Assembly: GCA_040389065.1 (NCBI GenBank)
Contig: JAZKAR010000001.1
Span: 62,001-126,000 of the forward strand
DNA from: JAZKAR01 sp040389065
GTDB taxonomy: Bacteria; Pseudomonadota; Gammaproteobacteria; Burkholderiales; Casimicrobiaceae
Length of the DNA stretch: 64,000 nt
Direction: 5' to 3'
The notes beneath the pieces were generated by a model. The model did not search any database. It was not told the DNA's origin and saw only the letters and a list, made by a program, of their open reading frames with translations. A program made the position numbers and the translations under genes. This document shows, one piece after another, positions 1-9,502 of this stretch. Position 1 is the stretch's first letter. The number at the start of each line of letters is the position of its first letter.

Positions 1-751
1 CAATTTTTGCCATAAGTTCATTTTGAGAGTAATCATTATCAATTGTTTTACCAATTCCTAAAGGCTGTTCTTTTGAAAAATCGCCTTTTATATGCCTAAA
101 CTGTACCCCGACTGTACTGGTCGTTGAAGGCAAGTAGTCTACCCCCAACTCAATTGCATTTTCTGCTCGATCTAAATAATCAAGTAGTGCTGAATCGTAA
201 CCTATAGTGGTATGAGTATAACCAGCTCGAGCCTGCCAGCTAGGATGAAATGCCCAGATACCATTGGCGTAAATATTTTTTTGTGTGAGTAAAATCCGAT
301 CGAATCCTCCCACCGTGCCTACCCTACTTGAAAAAGGCGTAAGCGTCGTATTATAGGAAGCACCAATATCGCCTAGCAAATGACTACCAGAACGCCAATT
401 CCATATTAGCGATAAGTCTTTTCCATCGTAATCCAATTCTTTAAAACTTGAATACCAGGTGTGGTCTACAGCTGCATTGCCACGAAAAACCTGCTGCCCA
501 AGCTTTGCTTCTGCTTGAACTCCAGCGCTAATACGCTGAATATTATCAGACATCTGTGTATTACCAGGACGCACAAGGCTAGCATATTGTTCATTTGGCA
601 GCTTAAAGACATTACTATCATGGGTGATGGAATATTCGATAAATGGATGAATACCTTTTTCTGCCCACGCAGGAATAGTTTGGCTCGCTGAAACAACAAT
701 TGCCGTAACTGCTACTAACCTAGCCACTTTGTATAGTTTTTTTTCTGCCAT
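1..751 (-). CDS. EpsL-like exopolysaccharide outer-membrane beta-barrel protein (3' end outside window)
   Basis: Open from an ATG at 749-751 leftwards to the window edge, about 250 codons, so the C-terminus is missing. The first ~30 residues form a signal peptide (basic start, hydrophobic stretch, AWA-type cleavage site). The rest alternates polar and aromatic residues as in transmembrane beta-strands, with stretches such as FIEYSITHDSN, VDHTWYSSFKELDYDGKD and GYTHTTIGYDSALLD. This resembles the exosortase-B-associated EpsL family of betaproteobacteria, outer-membrane proteins of exopolysaccharide loci. The family call rests on remembered similarity; a generic outer-membrane barrel is the alternative. 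It lies 430 bp downstream of gshB in the same direction, too far for a tight operon. Confidence 0.6.
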   Translation of the reverse strand, partial: MAEKKLYKVARLVAVTAIVVSASQTIPAWAEKGIHPFIEYSITHDSNVFKLPNEQYASLVRPGNTQMSDNIQRISAGVQAEAKLGQQVFRGNAAVDHTWYSSFKELDYDGKDLSLIWNWRSGSHLLGDIGASYNTTLTPFSSRVGTVGGFDRILLTQKNIYANGIWAFHPSWQARAGYTHTTIGYDSALLDYLDRAENAIELGVDYLPSTTSTVGVQFRHIKGDFSKEQPLGIGKTIDNDYSQNELMAKI

Positions 752-1184
752 TTTGCTTTCATGCCTATGAACAATTATTTCAACTGTTACAAATAAGAAA
801 CGTTTATGCTCACGCTATCTAGGGGAAAATCTTAATTTTCTATCGCATTAGAACTTTAAAGCTAATCATTAGCTTTTACTGATCGCATATCCGCTTAAAC
901 ATTTTAATATTATCAACTCATATTTTTATAAACTTACCTAACTTACTTAGCCTTAAGATTATTTAACTCTAAATCTTTAAACTTGAAAAAAAGGGCAAAA
1001 CAAAGAACGTATTACCGAATACTACGGCATTCTCTCTCAGAGCCATAGAACTGTCAAGAAAACAATTTCTTATTTAGAAACAATAGCATTATTTCCAAAC
1101 AAAATTTTAATTCTTACCGTCATAAACTAATAATTAATATTCATATCTATAATAAAATTATTTGTATAGATATTTTGTTTCATT
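752..1184. other. Gene-free, AT-rich gap between the EpsL-like gene and gshB
   Basis: About 430 bp with no supported reading frame on either strand. It should hold the promoter of the leftward EpsL-like gene and the 3' end signal of gshB. I see no convincing hairpin with T-run and no recognisable operator. Confidence 0.5.
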
Positions 1185-2132
1185 TCATAAAACTTCTTTT
1201 TCAAGCGCATTTAAAAATTCTGCTGCTACATTAAAGCCTGTTTGATTAAATATCTCTTGAAAGCACGTAGGACTAGTTACATTAATTTCAGTAAGATACC
1301 CCCCTATGACATCAAGACCAACTAGGAACAACCCCCGGCTCCATAAGATATCAGCCAAGGCATCTACAATCCTTAAATCTTCGGCAGCTAAAACCTGCGC
1401 ACGCGCAGTTCCTCCGGCGGCTAAATTGCCTCGTGTTTCGCCTTCAATTGGTATACGTGCTAAAGAATAAAGAACAGGCTTACCGGCTATTAATAATACC
1501 CGCTTATCGCCTTCTTTAATCTCAGGAATATATGCTTGTGCCATAATTGTACGATTGCCATAATTGGTAAGCGTTTCAAGAATTACATTTTTATTAGGAT
1601 CATTATGGCGAACTAAAAAAATTGAACTACCTCCCATTCCATCTAAAGGTTTTAAAATGACCTCTTCATGCTCTAAAATAAAATGATGTAATTTTTTTAA
1701 ATTTCTAGTTACTAATGTTTTTTCAGTTAAATGAGAAAATTCAAGAATTGCGCATTTTTCATTATGATCTCTTATTGCTCGAGGATTATTATAAATACGC
1801 GCACCTTCGCGCGAAGCATTTTCTAATAAATACGTTGCAAAGACATATTCCATATCAAAAGGAGGATCTTTGCGCACTAGCACAACATCAAAATTTGTTA
1901 ATGCTTCTGTCGTTGATTTTTCAAGCTCATACCATTTAGGATATAAAGCTGCATCAAGCATATGAACCTTGCGAATATTTGCAGCAACCTTACCGCCCTC
2001 ACAAACCATATCACTTAACTCAAACGTAAAAATCTCATACCCACGTTGAGCCGCTTCTTTCATAATTGCAAAAGTGGAATCTTTATAAATTTTAAATTGA
2101 TCTAGAGCATCTGCCAAAATAGCGATTCGCAT
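1185..2132 (-). CDS. gshB: Glutathione synthetase
   Basis: Joins glycine to gamma-glutamylcysteine using ATP, the last step of glutathione synthesis in the cytosol. The 315-residue length matches the family. It shows the opening MRIAILADALDQ, RKDPPFDMEY, the ATP-grasp segment ILKPLDGMGGSSIF, the loop RIPIEGETRGNLAAGG and the closing GLDVIGGYLTEINVTSPTC, all close to E. coli GshB. I chose the ATG at 2130-2132 over an in-frame start 27 bases upstream because AGAGG sits 5-6 bases before it and family members start at this point. The partner gshA is 2.5 kb away on the opposite strand, so the two are not one operon. Confidence 0.96.
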   Translation of the reverse strand: MRIAILADALDQFKIYKDSTFAIMKEAAQRGYEIFTFELSDMVCEGGKVAANIRKVHMLDAALYPKWYELEKSTTEALTNFDVVLVRKDPPFDMEYVFATYLLENASREGARIYNNPRAIRDHNEKCAILEFSHLTEKTLVTRNLKKLHHFILEHEEVILKPLDGMGGSSIFLVRHNDPNKNVILETLTNYGNRTIMAQAYIPEIKEGDKRVLLIAGKPVLYSLARIPIEGETRGNLAAGGTARAQVLAAEDLRIVDALADILWSRGLFLVGLDVIGGYLTEINVTSPTCFQEIFNQTGFNVAAEFLNALEKEVL

Positions 2133-2219
2133 AATTCCTCTTTTTTCGTTATTATTCATTTTCCATCAATAAATCAAATAAAATTTAGTTTATTTAATTT
2201 ATGTAAGCTTTATTTTAAA

Positions 2220-3827
2220 TTAATGACTTGCAGCACATAGACTTTGAGTGATGGGATGCATAGGATGTTGTAGAATTTTATGGCATATGCCTTGTTCAAT
2301 AACATTGCCCGCAGACATCACTAGTACTTCATCAGCCAAAGACGAAATCATAGATAAATCATGCGCTATGACTAGCAAGCCTAGCCCTTGCTCTTTGCGC
2401 AAGCGAGAAAGTAGCGCAATAATCTCTGCCTGTATTGAAACATCTAATGCTGAAGTAGCCTCATCACAGACTAATATTTTAGGCTCAAGCAGCAATGCTC
2501 GCGCTAAAGCGAAGCGCTGTCTTTGCCCACCTGAAAATGCACTAGGATAGCGGTTCAATATACTTGCATTCGCCTCAAGTTCTACTTGGCCTAAAACCTT
2601 ATACAGCTTTTCACAATCTTCTTTTTTAGATCTGCTACGCCCTGTAAGCTCTAAAGGCTCACGTAAAATAGCCTCTATTGTCCAAGAAGGATTCAATGAG
2701 GCATAAGGGTTTTGGAAAATCATTTGCACATCACTTCTTTTAGCAATTTGCTCGCTATGCGTAAGTGTACTGATATCTTTACCGCGATATAAAATTTTTC
2801 CTGCACCTACACGAATTAAACCCATAATCAATTTTGCCAGAGTCGTTTTACCTGAGCCTGAACTACCGATTACTCCAATACAGTGTGAGGCTCGCAAATT
2901 TAGATTAATTGGCGCTAATTGAAAAGGACTCCTTAAATATTGAGTATTTTCAGGTGCTATATTAGTGCTTACTTCTTTTAATGACAAAATAGCCATGGAG
3001 GACTCATCAGTATTTGTAGCCTCCTCTTTTCGACCTTTAAGTATTTCTATAAAATCAGGCTTTGCTTGCATTAAGCGGCGAGTATAGCGATGCTCAGGAT
3101 GAGAAAATAATTCTATGGTGGTGCCCTGTTCACGTAAATAACCTTTTTCAAGCACTAAAACGCGATCTGCCCATCGCTTAATTAATCTCAAATCATGGCT
3201 AATGAGTAACAAGCCCATGTTATGCTTTACTCTAAGATCATTAAGCAAACTTAAAATATGATGTTGTGTAACAGGATCTAACGCCGTTGTTGGCTCATCT
3301 GCAATAAGCAATAAAGGTCTTGCTGCCATTGCCATAGCAATCATCACACGTTGTTGCTGCCCTCCTGAAAGATGACATGGATATACGTTTAATAGCGTAT
3401 GTGGTTCAGGCAAACCAACCTCTGCCAACCTACTAACAGCCTCGCGCTCTGCATCAGGAATATTGTGATATTTTAAGACCTCGATTAATTGAGCCCCAAT
3501 CGTTATAACAGGATTTAACGCATGCAAAGGATCTTGAAAAATAAAACCGATGTGGCGCCCTCGATAAAGCCGTACTTGTGCTTCTGAAAGTTGAGTAAGA
3601 TCTGTTTTACCTTGCCATATAACTTGGCTTTTCTCATGCATTTTTATAGAAGGCGGTAGCAAATTAGGAATACTTAGCGCCGTTAGTGATTTACCAGAAC
3701 CTGATTCACCTACTAATGCAACACATTCGCCTAGATGCACCTTAAAGCTTAATGGATGTAACAAAATTTGATGACGACTTAACTCTTGCAAACTCAACTG
3801 TTGCACATCAAGAATTGGAGCATTCAT
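2220..3827 (-). CDS. yejF: Double ABC ATPase of YejF/oligopeptide type
   Basis: 535 residues with two complete ABC ATPase domains, the size of YejF (ATPase of the microcin C/peptide importer YejABEF). Domain 1 has Walker A GESGSGKS near residue 39 and signature LSGGQQQR; domain 2 has GSSGSGKT near residue 327 and signature FSGGQRQR. Both have Walker B followed by DEPTTALD or DEATSALD. It belongs to the dipeptide/oligopeptide/nickel importer class and should act at the inner membrane. No permease (YejB/E) or binding protein (YejA) gene is next to it, so any partners are encoded elsewhere. Its ATG begins one base after the stop of the upstream cytochrome gene, suggesting co-transcription. The symbol reflects architecture; substrate is unknown. 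Confidence 0.85.
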   Translation of the reverse strand: MNAPILDVQQLSLQELSRHQILLHPLSFKVHLGECVALVGESGSGKSLTALSIPNLLPPSIKMHEKSQVIWQGKTDLTQLSEAQVRLYRGRHIGFIFQDPLHALNPVITIGAQLIEVLKYHNIPDAEREAVSRLAEVGLPEPHTLLNVYPCHLSGGQQQRVMIAMAMAARPLLLIADEPTTALDPVTQHHILSLLNDLRVKHNMGLLLISHDLRLIKRWADRVLVLEKGYLREQGTTIELFSHPEHRYTRRLMQAKPDFIEILKGRKEEATNTDESSMAILSLKEVSTNIAPENTQYLRSPFQLAPINLNLRASHCIGVIGSSGSGKTTLAKLIMGLIRVGAGKILYRGKDISTLTHSEQIAKRSDVQMIFQNPYASLNPSWTIEAILREPLELTGRSRSKKEDCEKLYKVLGQVELEANASILNRYPSAFSGGQRQRFALARALLLEPKILVCDEATSALDVSIQAEIIALLSRLRKEQGLGLLVIAHDLSMISSLADEVLVMSAGNVIEQGICHKILQHPMHPITQSLCAASH

Positions 3828-3828
3828 T

Positions 3829-4209
3829 TTATCGATCTTTTTTCACAGATGAATGAGAAGGATTCGAACCAATCGCATGGTTTTGCTGCAAAATCCAGTC
3901 AATGACTTTTCCAGCATCTTCATCTGCCACCATAATTTGAGGCGGCATTTGCGTACTTCCCCAGACACCACTCCCTCCCCTTCTTAATTTTTGAATCAAC
4001 ATTAACCTTGCCCCTGCTTGAGTCTGATAACGTAAAGCAATTGCATGAAAACTAGGCGCTGCTCTTTGGTCTGTAAAAGCATGACAACTTTGACAGCCAT
4101 ACTGAGTAATTAAACGAGGAAGAGGCAATGGTGAGGCTTGCGCAACTGAAAATATTTTACCTATTCCAGTTAAAATTATAAAAATGATGAATAAAATAGA
4201 ACGTTGCAT
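3829..4209 (-). CDS. Small periplasmic class I c-type cytochrome
   Basis: 126 residues. A signal peptide spans about residues 1-25 (hydrophobic LFIIFIILTGIG, then VAQAS). One haem-binding CQSCH motif occupies residues 39-43, and a likely axial Met lies in GSTQMPPQ. The length and the late Met-Pro-Pro fit cytochrome c551/c552-like electron carriers of the periplasm. It starts an apparent two-gene unit with the YejF-like ATPase, one base apart, although no functional link is obvious. The redox partner cannot be told from the sequence. The leftward promoter should lie in the 390-bp gap shared with gshA. Confidence 0.85.
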   Translation of the reverse strand: MQRSILFIIFIILTGIGKIFSVAQASPLPLPRLITQYGCQSCHAFTDQRAAPSFHAIALRYQTQAGARLMLIQKLRRGGSGVWGSTQMPPQIMVADEDAGKVIDWILQQNHAIGSNPSHSSVKKDR

Positions 4210-4600
4210 TTAATAACCCTTTGCCCTCAGGCCAAGTGCCAAGATAAATCTCAATATACCATTTATCTTAGTAGATTTTTTAGACCAACATAAGTAAGTG
4301 TATTGAGTGCTTACGATAAACAATTGAACAAGAGAATTAACACCCTCTAGTAGACTTCTTATACCTAAAGGCTAAGTAACCTTATCAAAATTTTGTACAT
4401 ATACATCTTTATGTACAATTAATAACCTATTTTGGCAAAACTGTTTCCGTTACTGACTTGAAAAATTTTTCTTTCAACCCAACCTTGCTAAAAAGATTTT
4501 GTTTAGCGTTCTGTAATATCGCTACTCTCGTACATTCTCTCTCTCCTAATAGCTATTTTAGCAAGCGATTAATTCTTCGCATTCACTGAAAGCATTTCCC
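4210..4600. other. Divergent intergenic region between the cytochrome c gene and gshA
   Basis: About 390 bp, AT-rich, without a credible reading frame. It must carry promoters for both the leftward cytochrome/yejF unit and rightward gshA. I see no clear operator, riboswitch or terminator hairpin. Confidence 0.5.
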
Positions 4601-5878
4601 ATGCAATTTTTGACACCTTCTGAGAACCCATCATATCAGTCTTCAACTTTTTTAAAACGATGGATACCTGAATGGATTCATCAAAAAGAACGCATAGAAG
4701 CATGGCTTGCTGACTATAGCAAAAAATGGACTCCTCCAATCTATGCTTCTGTAGACATACGACACAGTAAATTTAAAAGCGCTGTTATTGATACAAATCT
4801 TTTTTCTGCAGGGTTTAATAATCTTAATGAAGATGCTCGCATTAAAGCTATTCATGCTTTTACGCGTGCTTTAGCCAGACGAAACTTACAGAACAAACGC
4901 ATTCTTCTTATTCCTGAGCGGCACACTCGCAATACATTTTATCTTGAAAGTTTAAATGTTATTGCAGATCTTCTAAAAGCAACCGGTGCAGACCTAAAAA
5001 TAGGTTTTTGGGAGCATGAATCTGAAATAGAACTTAATGAGGAATTTAAACAGCTAAACTGGCAACCAATTGCGAGAGAAAAAAGCATGCTCAAAATAGG
5101 TGAATGGAGTCCAGATCTTATATTACTTAATAATGACTTATCCTCTAGCGTTCCTGAAATTTTACAAAACCTATCTACTCCTTTAATTAGCCCGCCCTTA
5201 GAAGCAGGCTGGCACAACCGTCGAAAATCTACGCATTTTACTTTCTATAATAATATTACTCGCGATTTTGCACATGCTTTCAATATCGACGCTTGGCATT
5301 TGAATACCGATACGGATATTGTAGAAAATGTTGATTTTAGCGATGAACATAGCCTACAAAACTTACAGGAATCCATCACTCAGCTTCTTGAAAAAATAAA
5401 TAACCGCTATATACAACACGGCATACTTGAAAAGCCTTATGTAGTCATTAAACCAGATGCTGGTACTTACGGTATGGGAATTATGATGGTGCACGACGCC
5501 TCTGAATTAACACAATTAAATAGAAAACAAAAAAATAAAATGAGTGTCATAAAAGATGGCGTACATGTAAATCGTGTGCTATTACAAGAAGGTATCTCTA
5601 GTTTAGAAACCTATAATAATATTACTGCAGAATCTGTAATGTATATGGTAGATGATGAGGTAGTGGGACGCTTTTATCGTGTTCATCCATCTAAAGATGC
5701 CGAGTCAAATCTGAATGCTCCTGGAATGCTATGTGAACCCGTAATTTTAGACATGAATAATCCTGAAATTTATTTACATTCTATCGTTGCAAGATTCGCG
5801 CTGATTGCTGCTTCTCAAGAAATTGCTCAATACACGCAGCATGCCGCCGCTAGCACTATTGAGCAACATTTATTTTAA
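4601..5878 (+). CDS. gshA: Glutamate-cysteine ligase, proteobacterial ferrooxidans type
   Basis: Makes gamma-glutamylcysteine from glutamate and cysteine with ATP, the first and usually limiting step of glutathione synthesis. The 425-residue protein matches the GshA type first described in Acidithiobacillus and common in betaproteobacteria, unrelated in sequence to enterobacterial GshA. Visible signatures are YASVDIRHSKFKSAVIDTN, FPAGFNN-like FSAGFNN, the ATP-grasp-like segment VVIKPDAGTYGMGIMMV near residue 285, and GRFYRVH. It reads divergently from the cytochrome/yejF unit and converges with the MscS gene, with a hairpin between them. Confidence 0.93.
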   Translation: MQFLTPSENPSYQSSTFLKRWIPEWIHQKERIEAWLADYSKKWTPPIYASVDIRHSKFKSAVIDTNLFSAGFNNLNEDARIKAIHAFTRALARRNLQNKRILLIPERHTRNTFYLESLNVIADLLKATGADLKIGFWEHESEIELNEEFKQLNWQPIAREKSMLKIGEWSPDLILLNNDLSSSVPEILQNLSTPLISPPLEAGWHNRRKSTHFTFYNNITRDFAHAFNIDAWHLNTDTDIVENVDFSDEHSLQNLQESITQLLEKINNRYIQHGILEKPYVVIKPDAGTYGMGIMMVHDASELTQLNRKQKNKMSVIKDGVHVNRVLLQEGISSLETYNNITAESVMYMVDDEVVGRFYRVHPSKDAESNLNAPGMLCEPVILDMNNPEIYLHSIVARFALIAASQEIAQYTQHAAASTIEQHLF

Positions 5879-5888
5879 GAGGCTATAC

Positions 5889-5916
5889 ATGCTATTTTCG
5901 CACTTGGAAATAGCAT
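5889..5916. terminator. Hairpin between convergent gshA and mscS-like genes
   Basis: A perfect 9-bp inverted repeat (ATGCTATTT / AAATAGCAT) with a 10-base loop, followed on the + strand by AGTTTTATAT. It lies 10 bp after the gshA stop and about 60 bp from the stop of the opposing gene. It may serve both strands. The stem is AT-rich, so strength is uncertain. Confidence 0.55.
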
Positions 5917-5977
5917 AGTTTTATATATCGCGAGAAGAACACACGGTCAACGTATTTTAAATACTTTATGCAACCAA

Positions 5978-6889
5978 TTATTTATATAACATGTTAGGCA
6001 AACGGGCAAACTCCCATCCTCGCTTACCAAACTCTGCCCATACTGCACGATACAACTCAGACTTAAGCCCTTTAACCCCCTCTTCAGGATCAGCAATCCA
6101 AACGGATAACTCTAGTTCAATCCCCAACTCATTAATACGGCTTACCCAAGCTGAAGGAGGATGTACTGTTTTTAATACTCGCGGATTCATTATGCCTACC
6201 GATAATAAAACTTCGAGAACTGCCTCTAAATTAATGTCATGTCTCATTAAAATAGTGATAGCTAATGCGGTTGCAGGCTCAGTATGTGCATAACTAATAA
6301 CAGGTTGAGTAATTAATAGCTCATTCGGCAATAATACTTCAGTACCATCTAGCCCATCTAAAACGGCATAGCGATTTGTCAGCAAAGTTAAGCGACCATA
6401 ATATTTATCTACACGCACCATTCGCCCTATAAGTAAGGAGCGCTCTAATAAAATGATATATCCTGCAACATAATTACTTGCAATACGTTGAAGAGCTAAA
6501 CCTAGACCGACACCTAATGCACCACCCATTACAGAAAATAATGTTAAATCTATACCTAAAACACTTCCGCAAATAAATATACTAATAATAATTAATAGCG
6601 CTCGAAGTATTTTTGTTAAAATTACTCTAAAATTTGAATCAAAACTTTGCAGGTCAAGAATCCTTGCCTCTAATTTTAATGATAGCCATAAACTTACAAG
6701 AACAGATCCCATTACCATCAGTAATGAAACAATTACATGTTGAAGAGAGATTTTTTTTGTTCCCCAGCTCCACTCCAGTGGAATGCCTACAGAGCGTATT
6801 GCCCATTCAAACCGATATATTAAGGCACCAATAATTGCAAAAAAACATATGCCCCACCACCATTTTTGATAGCGTTTAAAAACACTCAT
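5978..6889 (-). CDS. Small-conductance mechanosensitive channel (MscS family)
   Basis: 303 residues, the short form of the family. Three transmembrane helices lie at about residues 12-30, 48-70 and 88-112. They are followed by the Gly/Ala-rich pore helix VMGGALGVGLGLALQRIASN and then the GYIILLERSL segment and a beta domain (VDKYYGRLTLLTNRYAVLDGLDG, VLLPNELLI). MscS channels open under membrane tension to release solutes during hypo-osmotic shock. The pore helix keeps the small-residue pattern expected for gating. It is single and convergent with gshA. Which paralogue it represents (MscS, MscM or YbdG-like) cannot be decided from this window. Confidence 0.9.
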   Translation of the reverse strand: MSVFKRYQKWWWGICFFAIIGALIYRFEWAIRSVGIPLEWSWGTKKISLQHVIVSLLMVMGSVLVSLWLSLKLEARILDLQSFDSNFRVILTKILRALLIIISIFICGSVLGIDLTLFSVMGGALGVGLGLALQRIASNYVAGYIILLERSLLIGRMVRVDKYYGRLTLLTNRYAVLDGLDGTEVLLPNELLITQPVISYAHTEPATALAITILMRHDINLEAVLEVLLSVGIMNPRVLKTVHPPSAWVSRINELGIELELSVWIADPEEGVKGLKSELYRAVWAEFGKRGWEFARLPNMLYK

Positions 6890-6976
6890 GCTATCGTTCC
6901 TTATTTACTCTAGTATTAAGATAACGGTTAAGAAAAGCGCTTCTATTTAATAATTTATTCGCTATTTTATTTAATT

Positions 6977-8302
6977 TTAAGGTAAAAAATTTTGATTTAC
7001 AGCTGTAAGCGCTGAAAGATCTAAAATTCCGGCAGCCGCGTAAAGCTTGATAATAGCCATTACATAGTCATACCGAGCTTTAGCATAATCACGCTCACTT
7101 TGAGATTTTAATTGTTGAGCATTTAATACATCTAAATTCGTTCGTACCCCAACCTCCTGCCCTTTTTGACTAGATTTCAAAACACTCCCACTTGAAATAA
7201 CAGACTGTTGCAAAGCAATCATTTGCGCCTTTAAGCTTTGTACAGCATTCCAAGCTTCTTGAAGTGATTGGATTATATCAATACGTCTTGAATGCAGCTC
7301 ATCTAAAGCTTTATCATAAAGTGCGGCTGTTTCACGTGCCTGGGAGCTTAACGCCCCTCCTTGATATAAAGGATAGTTAATTTGAATGCCTACTGTTGCC
7401 AGACGCTGTCTATAATGCGTATAGATTGTATCGGGCCCTTGTGCTTTATTTAACCCTAATTGAGATGCCAAATCGACAGTAGGATTAAGCGCAGATTGGC
7501 TTTTCTTATATTCTAACCGAGCAATTTCTGCATTTTTTTCAGCAAGCTTTAAGACGGGATGCTGCTGCGCTATCTCTAACCATTCATTTATGGTAGGAAA
7601 TTTTAAAGATTGTGTTTTTAAGGGGTTGAGTCTTTGTATTTGAGGTACTGTATGCCCTACAATATTTTCTAATGATAGCTTCTTATTATCGACATCCAGT
7701 TTCGTAGCACTAAGCTGCGCTTCCATCTGATCATAACGAGCTTGCGCCTCATGAGTATCGACAATCGTTGCATTCCCTATTTTAAAATTCTTTTTTGCTA
7801 ACGTTAATTGTTGTTCAATAGCATTTTTATGAACATATAAAACATCGAGGCTTTCTTCTGCAATTCGGCGATCTGTATACGCTTTAGCTACTCGTAATAT
7901 TAAATTTTGCTCACTTAACTCTAACTGTAAATCACCTTGCTCTGTCAAAGCACTGCTTTGCGTTGCTTGGTAATTATTAGCAGGTCGGTAAAGGGGCAAT
8001 GAGGCATTTAAGGCAACCCCCCATTGATTATATTTTAAACTTTGAGAGGTTTCTGTTGGAAGATAATAAGTCTGATTTCCAAAATTTTGGTTTGCGCTAC
8101 CGCTTAAACCAACTGATGGTTTGAGTAATGCCTCACCTTGCACACGTTTTTCTTGAGCAGCCAAACGTGATGCACGAGCAGCTGATAAAATAGGGTCGAA
8201 CTTTTCTGCCTCATGAAATAATGCCAACATATCAACCGCATAAACACCACTTGCTGCCATCAAAGCCAGTGCCGCCAAAACCCTATATGTGAGTCGCATC
8301 AT
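6977..8302 (-). CDS. tolC: TolC-family outer-membrane efflux/secretion channel
   Basis: 441 residues with a signal peptide ending near VYAVD, then two OEP repeats typical of TolC. The first repeat begins at LALFHEAEKFDPILSAARA; later landmarks are VALNASLPLYRPANNYQATQ, VAKAYTDRRIAEESL, the second-half barrel strand VGIQINYPLYQGGALSSQ and the helix pair QEAWNAVQSLKAQ ... GVRTNLDVLNAQQ. TolC trimers span the outer membrane and periplasm and serve tripartite efflux pumps and type I secretion. It lies downstream of a Pcm-like methyltransferase in the same direction (126-bp gap), an arrangement frequent in beta- and gammaproteobacteria. No pump genes are beside it. Confidence 0.92.
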   Translation of the reverse strand: MMRLTYRVLAALALMAASGVYAVDMLALFHEAEKFDPILSAARASRLAAQEKRVQGEALLKPSVGLSGSANQNFGNQTYYLPTETSQSLKYNQWGVALNASLPLYRPANNYQATQSSALTEQGDLQLELSEQNLILRVAKAYTDRRIAEESLDVLYVHKNAIEQQLTLAKKNFKIGNATIVDTHEAQARYDQMEAQLSATKLDVDNKKLSLENIVGHTVPQIQRLNPLKTQSLKFPTINEWLEIAQQHPVLKLAEKNAEIARLEYKKSQSALNPTVDLASQLGLNKAQGPDTIYTHYRQRLATVGIQINYPLYQGGALSSQARETAALYDKALDELHSRRIDIIQSLQEAWNAVQSLKAQMIALQQSVISSGSVLKSSQKGQEVGVRTNLDVLNAQQLKSQSERDYAKARYDYVMAIIKLYAAAGILDLSALTAVNQNFLP

Positions 8303-8428
8303 TTCATCCTTCGATATATGCTGACCTGAATTTTGCCACTAAATTTTCATTCAACCTTCTACTATCTATATCCACAAACTAGTATCTCTACATATATTCT
8401 AAATTTTACCCTACTGCTCTTAATAAAA

Positions 8429-9100
8429 TTAAATAAGAGAGGCACGCGGCATTTCAACATTTTTAATATAGGGAAGAACGTCAGTTTCTAGCACATCTTT
8501 ACGAATACATTGACCAGGCGCAAGTTGCTCAAAGAGCGAAAGTGTCATAACAGGGGATTTACCTACAATAGCAATAAGCTTGCCTGGTACTGCTAGTTGC
8601 GCAAACAACGCAGCAGGAATAACAGGCACAGAGCCACTTATCACAATAACATCAAACGCCTCTCTTCCAGGAATACCTCTTGATCCATCACCCTCAACCA
8701 GCTCTATATTTGCGTATTTTGATAATCGTTGTTTGGCATCACGTGCAAGGAGAGGGTCGATTTCTATACTGACCACTGTTTTCGATAACTGAGCGATTAG
8801 TGCTGTGAAATACCCGCTTCCTGTCCCTATTTCCAAAACCCGCTCGGTACCTTGCAACTGTAGAGCTTGGAGAAATCGTGCATCGAGCTTTGGAAAAAGC
8901 ATGTGCTCGCTATTACTATCAGAATGCTCTAGCGTAGTTAACGGAATTTCAACATCTGCAAATGCCACCCCTTGATAAGCCTCAGGAACAAAATGCTCAC
9001 GCTTTACCGCACTGAGTGCCTCTAAAATTTTCGGATTCAGCACATCCCATGTTCGGATTTGCTGTTCAACCATATTGAATCGAGCCTGTTCGATGTCCAT
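8429..9100 (-). CDS. Protein-L-isoaspartate O-methyltransferase-like SAM enzyme
   Basis: 223 residues with a class I SAM-binding fold. Motif I is VLEIGTGSGYFTALIA near residue 95, followed by VVSIEID and ELVEGDGSRG. The N-terminal half (MVEQQIRTWDVLNP, VKREHFVPEAYQGVAFADVEIPL) matches the Pcm-like family that accompanies tolC. True Pcm enzymes have a GQTISQP-type substrate loop after the PLPIG segment; here that region reads HSDSNSEHMLFPKLDAR. The protein is therefore a Pcm homologue whose isoaspartyl-repair activity is doubtful. Calling it pcm would overstate the evidence. Confidence 0.8.
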   Translation of the reverse strand: MDIEQARFNMVEQQIRTWDVLNPKILEALSAVKREHFVPEAYQGVAFADVEIPLTTLEHSDSNSEHMLFPKLDARFLQALQLQGTERVLEIGTGSGYFTALIAQLSKTVVSIEIDPLLARDAKQRLSKYANIELVEGDGSRGIPGREAFDVIVISGSVPVIPAALFAQLAVPGKLIAIVGKSPVMTLSLFEQLAPGQCIRKDVLETDVLPYIKNVEMPRASLI

Positions 9101-9502
9101 AATGATGCCGCATAAAAGAAAGGTGTATTATATACCTGGAGTGCTCACAAACTACGTATTTATAGCTCGCAAAATTGTATGTTGATCGAACCCTTTGGCA
9201 TGCGGCTAATAGCGCATAATGTTTAAGACTTCGGTTTACGTTGCATTTTTGTATTCAGTATCATTTTTTCCTGTGCTTTTTAAAAACCATCGCCGACTCA
9301 AGGGTAGTAGCTAGCTATTTCCTCCATGCGTAGTAAACCCCGGCTCTATCAGCTTTTATATAACGTTTACAAATCAAACTTCACTCATAAACATTTGAAA
9401 ATAAACTTTATTTACGGAACACCCTCAGAAATTTAACAAGACAAAAAAGCGCAAATCGGTTTAAAATCATGAACTTAAAAACCCCAAGATGGGAGAGCAT
9501 CA
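9101..9502. other. Divergent intergenic region between the Pcm-like gene and ubiK
   Basis: About 400 bp without a supported gene. A 15-codon ATG frame near 9180 is too short to credit. The region should hold promoters for the leftward Pcm-like/tolC group and for rightward ubiK, whose start follows GGGAGAG. I see no riboswitch or RNA gene. Confidence 0.45.

Noticed and set aside
31..60. ATCATTATCAATTG resembling half of a Fur box
   Set aside because: It lies inside the EpsL-like coding sequence, far from any start, and matches only part of the 19-bp consensus.
461..699. Short frames on both strands within the EpsL-like gene
   Set aside because: They lie in other frames of a continuous signal-peptide-bearing coding region.
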